Origin: Pseudomonadota bacterium
GTDB lineage: Bacteria > Pseudomonadota > Gammaproteobacteria > Enterobacterales > Enterobacteriaceae
Assembly (NCBI GenBank): GCA_018261615.1
Contig: JAGTSE010000034.1
Span: 1-49,341 of the forward strand
Reading direction: 5' to 3'
DNA: 49,341 nucleotides
Shown: positions 43,486-49,341 of the stretch, piece by piece
Layout of the letters: every line of letters begins with the position of its first letter
Numbering within the stretch: position 1 is the first letter of the stretch
The notes under the pieces: model-generated
Told to the model about the DNA's origin: nothing
Seen by the model: the letters and a program-made list of their open reading frames with translations, nothing else
The model's database searches: none
Program-made: the position numbers and the translations under genes

Positions 43486-46335
43486 ATGCCGCATGCCTCG
43501 CCGTTATCGCAGCACTGGCACACTGTGCTTTCCCGTCTGCCGGAGGAGCTAGCCGCGCAGCCACTCAGTGTGCAGGCGCAGTCAGTACTCACTTTTAGTG
43601 ATTTTGTTCAGGACAGTATCATCACCTATCCTGAATGGCTGGCCGGGCTGGAAAGCACGCCGCCGCAGGCAACAGAGTGGCAGCACTACGCACAATGGCT
43701 TAGTACTGCATTGCAGGAGGTCACGGATGAAGCGGCACTGATGCGTGTTCTGCGCCAGTTCCGCCGTCGGGTAATGGTGCGCATTGCCTGGGGGCAAGCG
43801 CTGCGGCTAATGGCAGAAGAAGATGTCCTGCAGCAACTGAGTGTGCTGGCAGAAACGCTGATCGTCGCCGCGCGCGACTGGCTATACGATGCCTGCTGCC
43901 GTGAATGGGGAACGCCATGTAACCCGCAGGGCGTTGCGCAGCCGATGCTGATTTTAGGCATGGGCAAACTTGGCGGCGGAGAACTCAATTTCTCTTCCGA
44001 TATCGATCTGATCTTCGCCTGGCCGGAAAATGGGGCCACCCGTGGTGGCCGACGCGAGCTGGATAATGCGCAGTTCTTCACCCGCCTGGGGCAACGGCTG
44101 ATCAAGGTACTCGATCAGCCGACTCAGGATGGTTTCGTCTACCGCGTGGACATGCGTTTACGCCCCTTCGGCGATAGCGGTCCGCTGGTGCTCAGCTTTG
44201 CTGCGCTGGAAGATTATTACCAGGAGCAGGGGCGTGACTGGGAGCGCTATGCGATGGTGAAAGCCCGCATTATGGGCGATAACGACGGTGAACACGCACG
44301 TGAACTGCGCGCCATGCTGCGCCCCTTCGTTTTCCGCCGCTACATCGATTTCAGCGTGATCCAGTCGCTGCGTAACATGAAAGGCATGATTGCTCGTGAA
44401 GTCCGCCGCCGTGGCCTGAAAGACAACATTAAATTGGGCGCGGGCGGCATTCGTGAAATCGAATTTATCGTGCAGGTTTTTCAGTTGATTCGCGGCGGCC
44501 GTGAACCGTCGTTGCAATCCCGCTCGCTATTGCCAACGCTGGAAGCCATCGATCAGTTACACCTGTTACCTGAAGGCGAAGCGGACAGGTTGCGGGCGGC
44601 CTACCTTTGGTTGCGGCGTCTGGAAAACTTGCTGCAAAGCATTAATGACGAACAGACGCAGACCTTGCCGGGCGACGATCTCAACCGCGCCCGGCTGGCC
44701 TGGGGAATGGGTGTGGCAAGCTGGGATGAGCTAAGCAGCACGCTGGAAATGCATATGGGCGCTGTACGCCGCGTCTTCAATGTGTTGATTGGTGACGACG
44801 AGAGTGACTCATCGGAAGATATGCTTTCTGAAAGCTGGCGCGAACTGTGGCAGGATGCACTACAGGAAGATGACACCACGCCGGTGCTGGCGCATCTTTC
44901 CGATGACGATCGTCGCCGCGTCGTGGCGCTGATTGCTGATTTCCGTAAAGAGATGGATAAGCGCACCATCGGCCCGCGCGGGCGCCAGGTATTGGATCAT
45001 CTGATGCCGCATTTGCTGAGCGATGTTTGCTCGCGTGACGACGCGCCAGTGCCGTTGTCGCGCCTGACGCCGCTGCTGACGGGCATCATCACGCGAACCA
45101 CTTATCTTGAACTGCTGAGCGAATTCCCCGGTGCGCTGAAGCATCTTATTTCCCTCTGTGCGGCATCGCCGATGGTGGCCAGCCAGCTGGCGCGTTACCC
45201 GATCCTGCTTGATGAGCTGCTCGATCCCACTACGCTTTACCAGCCGACGGCAATGAACGCCTACCGCGACGAACTGCGACAATATCTGCTTCGCGTGCCG
45301 GAGGATGATGAAGAGCAACAACTGGAAGCGCTACGACAGTTTAAACAGGCGCAATTGCTGCGCGTCGCCGCGGCGGATATCGCCGGTACGCTACCGGTAA
45401 TGAAAGTAAGCGATCATCTGACGTGGCTTGCGGAAGCGATTATCGATGCGGTAGTGCAGCAGGCATGGGGACAAATGGTGGCGCGTTATGGCCAGCCAAT
45501 GCATCTGCGCGATCGCGAAGGGCGTGGGTTTGCCGTGGTCGGTTACGGCAAGTTGGGCGGCTGGGAGCTGGGGTACAGTTCCGATCTCGACCTGGTCTTT
45601 TTACATGATTGCCCGATGGATGTGATGACCGACGGCGAGCGGGAGATCGATGGTCGCCAGTTCTATCTGCGCCTTGCCCAGCGCATTATGCACCTGTTCA
45701 GCACGCGTACTTCGTCCGGCATTCTTTACGAAGTGGATGCGCGTCTGCGTCCGTCCGGCGCGGCGGGAATGTTAGTGACGACCACCGAATCCTTCGCGGA
45801 TTACCAGAAAAATGAAGCCTGGACGTGGGAACACCAGGCGCTGGCGCGTGCGCGCGTGGTGTACGGCGATCCGCAACTGACCGTGGAGTTTGATGCTATT
45901 CGCCGTGATATTCTGATGAGCCCGCGCGATGGTGCAACATTGCAAACCGAGGTGCGCGAGATGCGCGAGAAGATGCGTACCCATCTTGGCAACAAGCATA
46001 AAGATCGCTTCGATCTGAAAGCCGATGAAGGCGGCATTACCGACATTGAGTTTATCGCTCAGTATCTGGTACTGCGCTATGCGCATGACAAACCGAAGCT
46101 GACGCGCTGGTCTGATAACGTGCGCATTCTGGAAGGGCTGGCGCAGAACAATATCATGGATGAACAGGAAGCGCTGGCGCTGACGCAGGCTTACACCACG
46201 CTGCGCGATGAGTTGCACCACCTGGCATTACAGGAGTTGCCGGGGCATGTGGCGTCGTCGTGTTTTGTCGCCGAACGCCAGCTTATCAAAACCAGTTGGG
46301 ACAAGTGGCTGGTGGAACCGTGCGCCCCGGCGTAA
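43486..46335 (+). CDS. glnE: Bifunctional glutamine synthetase adenylyltransferase/deadenylase GlnE
   Basis: 949 aa (E. coli 946). Two nucleotidyltransferase domains: the N-terminal deadenylase with GMGKLGGGELNFSSDIDLIF (about 162-181) and the C-terminal adenylylase with GYGKLGGWELGYSSDLDLVF (about 685-704). It modifies a tyrosine of glutamine synthetase under control of PII proteins. A GGATAC leader follows ygiF. Confidence 0.97.
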   Translation: MPHASPLSQHWHTVLSRLPEELAAQPLSVQAQSVLTFSDFVQDSIITYPEWLAGLESTPPQATEWQHYAQWLSTALQEVTDEAALMRVLRQFRRRVMVRIAWGQALRLMAEEDVLQQLSVLAETLIVAARDWLYDACCREWGTPCNPQGVAQPMLILGMGKLGGGELNFSSDIDLIFAWPENGATRGGRRELDNAQFFTRLGQRLIKVLDQPTQDGFVYRVDMRLRPFGDSGPLVLSFAALEDYYQEQGRDWERYAMVKARIMGDNDGEHARELRAMLRPFVFRRYIDFSVIQSLRNMKGMIAREVRRRGLKDNIKLGAGGIREIEFIVQVFQLIRGGREPSLQSRSLLPTLEAIDQLHLLPEGEADRLRAAYLWLRRLENLLQSINDEQTQTLPGDDLNRARLAWGMGVASWDELSSTLEMHMGAVRRVFNVLIGDDESDSSEDMLSESWRELWQDALQEDDTTPVLAHLSDDDRRRVVALIADFRKEMDKRTIGPRGRQVLDHLMPHLLSDVCSRDDAPVPLSRLTPLLTGIITRTTYLELLSEFPGALKHLISLCAASPMVASQLARYPILLDELLDPTTLYQPTAMNAYRDELRQYLLRVPEDDEEQQLEALRQFKQAQLLRVAAADIAGTLPVMKVSDHLTWLAEAIIDAVVQQAWGQMVARYGQPMHLRDREGRGFAVVGYGKLGGWELGYSSDLDLVFLHDCPMDVMTDGEREIDGRQFYLRLAQRIMHLFSTRTSSGILYEVDARLRPSGAAGMLVTTTESFADYQKNEAWTWEHQALARARVVYGDPQLTVEFDAIRRDILMSPRDGATLQTEVREMREKMRTHLGNKHKDRFDLKADEGGITDIEFIAQYLVLRYAHDKPKLTRWSDNVRILEGLAQNNIMDEQEALALTQAYTTLRDELHHLALQELPGHVASSCFVAERQLIKTSWDKWLVEPCAPA

Positions 46336-46381
46336 GTGTGATATTATCGCGCGCAAATTTTGTATCTCTCAGGAGACAGGA

Positions 46382-47812
46382 ATGAAAGTGACGCTACCAG
46401 AGTTTAACCAGGCGGGTGTAATGGTGGTTGGCGATGTGATGCTGGACCGTTACTGGTACGGGCCAACCAGCCGCATCTCTCCAGAAGCCCCGGTGCCGGT
46501 GGTGAAAGTCGATACGATTGAAGAGCGCCCGGGCGGCGCGGCGAACGTGGCGATGAACATTGCTTCGCTGGGCGCAACTGCGCGTCTGGTGGGGCTGACA
46601 GGTATTGATGACGCGGCGCGCGCACTGAGTAAGGCGCTGGCGGACGTCAATGTAAAATGCGACTTCGTTTCTGTCCCCACACATCCCACTATTACCAAGC
46701 TGCGCGTCTTGTCGCGCAACCAGCAATTGATCCGCCTGGACTTTGAAGAAGGGTTTGAAGGTGTCGATCCACTGCCGATGCATGAGCGTATCAGCCAGGC
46801 GCTCAGTAGCATTGGCGCGCTGGTGCTCTCTGATTACGCCAAAGGCGCGCTGACCAGCGTTCAGCAGATGATTGCGCTGGCGCGTAAAGCGGGCGTGCCG
46901 GTGCTGATCGATCCGAAAGGCACTGATTTTGAGCGCTATCGCGGCGCTACGCTGCTGACCCCAAACTTGTCGGAGTTTGAAGCGGTGGCCGGGAAATGCA
47001 AAAACGAAGACGAGATCGTTGAACGTGGCATGAAAGTGATTGCCGATTACGACCTTTCTGCATTGCTGGTGACCCGCTCCGAGCAAGGTATGACGCTGCT
47101 GCAACCGGGTAAAGCGCCATTGCACATGCCGACTCAGGCGCAGGAAGTGTATGACGTGACCGGTGCCGGCGATACGGTGATTGGTGTGCTGGCGGCAACG
47201 CTGGCGGCGGGTAATTCGCTGGAAGAAGCCTGCTACTTTGCGAACGCAGCCGCAGGCGTAGTGGTTGGTAAACTCGGTACCTCAACGGTATCACCTATCG
47301 AGTTGGAAAACGCCGTGCGTGGCCGGGCAGAAACCGGCTTCGGTGTGATGAGTGAAGAAGAGCTGAAAGTGGCAGTCGCTGCGGCGCGTAAGCGCGGTGA
47401 AAAGGTGGTGATGACTAACGGCGTCTTCGATATTCTGCACGCCGGGCATGTCTCTTATTTGGCGAATGCGCGCAAGCTCGGCGATCGCCTGATTGTTGCG
47501 GTTAACAGTGACGCTTCCACCAAACGGTTGAAAGGCGAAACCCGTCCGGTTAACCCGCTGGAGCAGCGCATGATCGTGCTGAGCGCGCTGGAAGCGGTGG
47601 ATTGGGTCGTGTCGTTTGAAGAAGATACGCCGCAGCGTTTGATTGCCGGGATCCTGCCGGATCTGCTGGTAAAAGGCGGTGACTACAAAGCGGAAGATAT
47701 TGCGGGCAGTAAAGAAGTCTGGGCTAACGGCGGAGAAGTGCTGGTGCTCAACTTTGAAGATGGTTGCTCAACTACCAATATCATCAAAAAGATCCAGAAG
47801 CAGGGCGATTAA
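46382..47812 (+). CDS. hldE: Bifunctional heptose kinase/ADP-transferase HldE
   Basis: 476 aa (E. coli 477). N-terminal ribokinase-family kinase (DVMLDRYWYG, VTGAGDTVIGVLAATLA) makes heptose-1,7-bisphosphate; C-terminal cytidylyltransferase-like domain (TNGVFDILHAGHVSYL, about 348-363) makes ADP-heptose. Supplies ADP-heptose for LPS core, which is a common phage receptor component. CAGGAGAC before ATG 46382. Confidence 0.97.
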   Translation: MKVTLPEFNQAGVMVVGDVMLDRYWYGPTSRISPEAPVPVVKVDTIEERPGGAANVAMNIASLGATARLVGLTGIDDAARALSKALADVNVKCDFVSVPTHPTITKLRVLSRNQQLIRLDFEEGFEGVDPLPMHERISQALSSIGALVLSDYAKGALTSVQQMIALARKAGVPVLIDPKGTDFERYRGATLLTPNLSEFEAVAGKCKNEDEIVERGMKVIADYDLSALLVTRSEQGMTLLQPGKAPLHMPTQAQEVYDVTGAGDTVIGVLAATLAAGNSLEEACYFANAAAGVVVGKLGTSTVSPIELENAVRGRAETGFGVMSEEELKVAVAAARKRGEKVVMTNGVFDILHAGHVSYLANARKLGDRLIVAVNSDASTKRLKGETRPVNPLEQRMIVLSALEAVDWVVSFEEDTPQRLIAGILPDLLVKGGDYKAEDIAGSKEVWANGGEVLVLNFEDGCSTTNIIKKIQKQGD

Positions 47813-47821
47813 ACTTGCTAT

Positions 47822-47846
47822 CGGGCCTGCCTAATGAGCAGGCCCG
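47822..47846. terminator. Hairpin between convergent hldE and ubiK
   Basis: CGGGCCTGC-ctaatga-GCAGGCCCG, a perfect 9-bp stem between the two gene ends, without a strong T run on either strand. Probably a shared 3' end structure. Confidence 0.65.
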
Positions 47847-47878
47847 GAAAACGCTCGTGTTAGTCAGCGTAAAAGCAA

Positions 47879-48175
47879 TTACGCCTGATCGTCTACCGGT
47901 GGAATGGCCGGAGCGGGTTTTACTTCTACGTTTTTACCCTGGTTTTCGAGTTCACTCAGGCGTTGCTCCAGCAGCGCCAGTTTCTCGCGGGTGCGCAGCA
48001 ATACCTGCGTTTGCACATCAAACTCTTCGCGGCTCACCAGATCCAGGCGGGTTAACTGTGCCTGTAACGTCTGACGAATTTTCTTTTCCACATCTTCCCC
48101 GAACTCACGGATCCCCTTGGGCATGGATTCGTGAACCTGACGCGCAATCTGTTCAATTTTCTTTGGGTCAATCAT
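47879..48175 (-). CDS. ubiK: Ubiquinone biosynthesis accessory factor UbiK (YqiC)
   Basis: 98 aa, wholly helical with a coiled coil about 50-80 (DVQTQVLLRTREKLALLEQRLSELE). BMFP family; binds UbiJ and helps the soluble ubiquinone synthesis complex. Start MIDPKKIEQIARQVHESMP. Divergent from the ribB leader. Confidence 0.95.
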   Translation of the reverse strand: MIDPKKIEQIARQVHESMPKGIREFGEDVEKKIRQTLQAQLTRLDLVSREEFDVQTQVLLRTREKLALLEQRLSELENQGKNVEVKPAPAIPPVDDQA

Positions 48176-48298
48176 TTTAGGTTCCCTGCTCGGATAGGCT
48201 CAATAATTCATTGTAGTGTGATAACCCCGGGTGATAAACCAGAATTGTTTGAAGGTCATGCATTGCCGAAGATTATCAATGGCGTTATAGTTATCTCG

Positions 48299-48447
48299 CT
48301 TATTCTCAGGGCGGGGCGAAATTCCCCACCGGCGGTAAATCAGCAGATGCTGAAAGCCCGCGAGCGCTTCAGGCTAACGTTTGAAGGTCAGCAGATCCGG
48401 TGTAATTCCGGGGCCGACGGTTAAAGTCCGGATGGGAGAGAGTAACG
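48299..48447 (+). promoter_or_regulatory. FMN riboswitch (RFN element) of ribB
   Basis: Conserved RFN blocks in order: CTCAGGGCGGGGCGAAATTCCCCACCGGCGG, then AGCCCGCGAGCG, GGTCAGCAGATCCGGTG, AATTCCGGGGCCGACGGTTAAAGTCCGGATGGGAGAGAGT (quoted in parts below 20 bases: CTCAGGGCGGGG at about 48305; AGCCCGCGAG at about 48355; CAGATCCGGTG at about 48391; GGGAGAGAGTAACG at about 48434). FMN binding would favour termination and block ribB translation. Distance to the ribB ATG is about 105 bases. Confidence 0.95.
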
Positions 48448-48486
48448 AATCTGCCGGGCGATGCTGCCCGCTCGCGTTATTTTTTT
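48443..48486 (+). terminator. Riboswitch-controlled terminator in the ribB leader
   Basis: TAACG ... CGTTA encloses an inner CGGGC/GCCCG stem and is followed by seven T. The TAACG side overlaps the end of the RFN element, so ligand binding can decide whether it forms. Confidence 0.8.
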
Positions 48487-48553
48487 GCCGCATTGCGACA
48501 CTCCTAAGACTGCCCTGATTCTGGTAACCATAACTTTATTGAGGTCTTTTACC

Positions 48554-49207
48554 ATGAATCAGACGCTGCTTTCTTCTTTTGGCACGCCTTTCGAACGTAT
48601 TGAACATGCTCTCGCCGCGCTGCGCGAAGGCCGTGGTGTGATGGTGCTCGACGACGAGGACCGTGAAAATGAAGGCGATATGATTTTCGCCGCAGAAACC
48701 ATGACCGTTGAGCAGATGGCGCTGACTATTCGCCACGGTAGCGGCATTGTTTGCCTGTGCCTGACCGACGAACGCCGTAAACAGCTCGATCTGCCGATGA
48801 TGGTAGAGAACAATACTAGTGCCTATGGCACCGGTTTTACCGTTACTATCGAAGCAGCGCATGGCGTAACAACCGGTGTTTCGGCGGCTGACCGTCTTAC
48901 CACCGTTCGTGCGGCGATTGCCGATGGCGCGAAACCTTCCGATCTGAACCGTCCTGGCCACGTTTTCCCGCTGCGTGCGCAGCCGGGCGGCGTATTGACC
49001 CGCGGTGGTCATACTGAAGCAACGATCGATTTAGTGACTCTGGCTGGTTTTAAACCGGCGGGTGTGCTGTGTGAATTAACCAATGATGATGGCTCAATGG
49101 CGCGCGCACCGGAGTGCATCAAATTTGCTAAGCAACACAATATGGCTGTTGTGACCATTGAAGATCTGGTGATCTACCGCCAGAAACATGAGCGCAAAGC
49201 CAGCTAA
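48554..49207 (+). CDS. ribB: 3,4-dihydroxy-2-butanone-4-phosphate synthase RibB
   Basis: 217 aa, the E. coli length, starting at ATG 48554. It turns ribulose-5-phosphate into the four-carbon unit of riboflavin. Motifs DDEDRENEGD (about 33-42) for metal and substrate, and GHVFPLRAQPGGVLTRGGHTEA-type segment (about 136-157) with the second metal-binding His. Under FMN riboswitch control. Confidence 0.97.
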   Translation: MNQTLLSSFGTPFERIEHALAALREGRGVMVLDDEDRENEGDMIFAAETMTVEQMALTIRHGSGIVCLCLTDERRKQLDLPMMVENNTSAYGTGFTVTIEAAHGVTTGVSAADRLTTVRAAIADGAKPSDLNRPGHVFPLRAQPGGVLTRGGHTEATIDLVTLAGFKPAGVLCELTNDDGSMARAPECIKFAKQHNMAVVTIEDLVIYRQKHERKAS

Positions 49208-49260
49208 CTTGCGTTAGTGATAACAATCCGCAGCCGAAAGCTGTAATGCCGATCAGTTAA

Positions 49261-49278
49261 GGATCGGTTGACCGATCC
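49261..49278. repeat. 18-bp palindrome downstream of ribB
   Basis: GGATCGGT-TG-ACCGATCC, perfect 8+8 with a two-base centre; too tight to loop well as RNA. Role unknown. Confidence 0.6.
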
Positions 49279-49292
49279 AGTGGCTGTGTAAG

Positions 49293-49326
49293 AATCCGTA
49301 ATCTCCCAGGGATTACGGATTTTTTT
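49293..49326 (+). terminator. Terminator of ribB
   Basis: AATCCGTAATC-tcccagg-GATTACGGATT followed by a T run: an 11-bp perfect stem ending ribB transcription. Confidence 0.93.
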
Positions 49327-49341
49327 ATGTTACTTAGCCAG

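Overview
The window is enterobacterial chromosome (Enterobacteriaceae; the host proteins resemble Escherichia/Citrobacter/Enterobacter orthologues, but I cannot fix the genus) carrying an essentially complete P2-like prophage at the 3' end of a tRNA-Ile(CAU) gene beside mug-rpoD-dnaG-rpsU. All family assignments come from reading the translated sequence and recalling known relatives; no database search was run.

Positions 1-~97 are the end of an IS256-family insertion sequence whose transposase starts at 25 and reads leftwards out of the window. The prophage follows (~98 to the tRNA at 31747). Its early end has, leftward, a 186-type CI repressor, the tyrosine integrase and a KAP-type P-loop NTPase directly behind int. 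Rightward come a Cox-like regulator, CII, Fil, small early proteins, a DksA-type zinc finger and the gpA replication endonuclease. Three palindromic CI operator-like sites lie between the two arms. Immunity is therefore 186-like, while the structural genes are P2-like.

Between gpA and the cos site is a cargo segment: a consensus LexA box driving a 65-aa gene, then a translationally coupled pair encoding a GHKL-fold ATPase and a STAS-like (DUF4325-type) protein, closed by a perfect terminator. The 19-bp P2/186 cos sequence is at 9859-9877. I regard the GHKL/STAS pair as the best candidate for an undescribed system, possibly anti-phage or regulatory. Its place near cos, where P2-like phages carry variable cargo, supports this, but the sequence does not prove a function.

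The late genes follow P2 order: Q-P leftward; O-N-M-L-X-holin-endolysin-LysB-LysC-R-S rightward; V-W-J-I-H-G; FI-FII-E/E'-T-U-D; ogr. A moron with its own sigma70 promoter interrupts S and V on the opposite strand. It encodes an HExxH metallopeptidase overlapping a lipoprotein gene (effector/immunity-like layout). The endolysin has the cysteine pattern of P1 Lyz, and E/E' keeps the T TTT TTG frameshift site.

The host part (31747-49341) is ordinary housekeeping sequence: tRNA-Ile2, mug, the rpsU-dnaG-rpoD operon, tsaD, plsY, folB, uppP, cca, ygiM, ygiF, glnE, hldE, ubiK, an FMN riboswitch and ribB. Convergent pairs are separated by hairpins.
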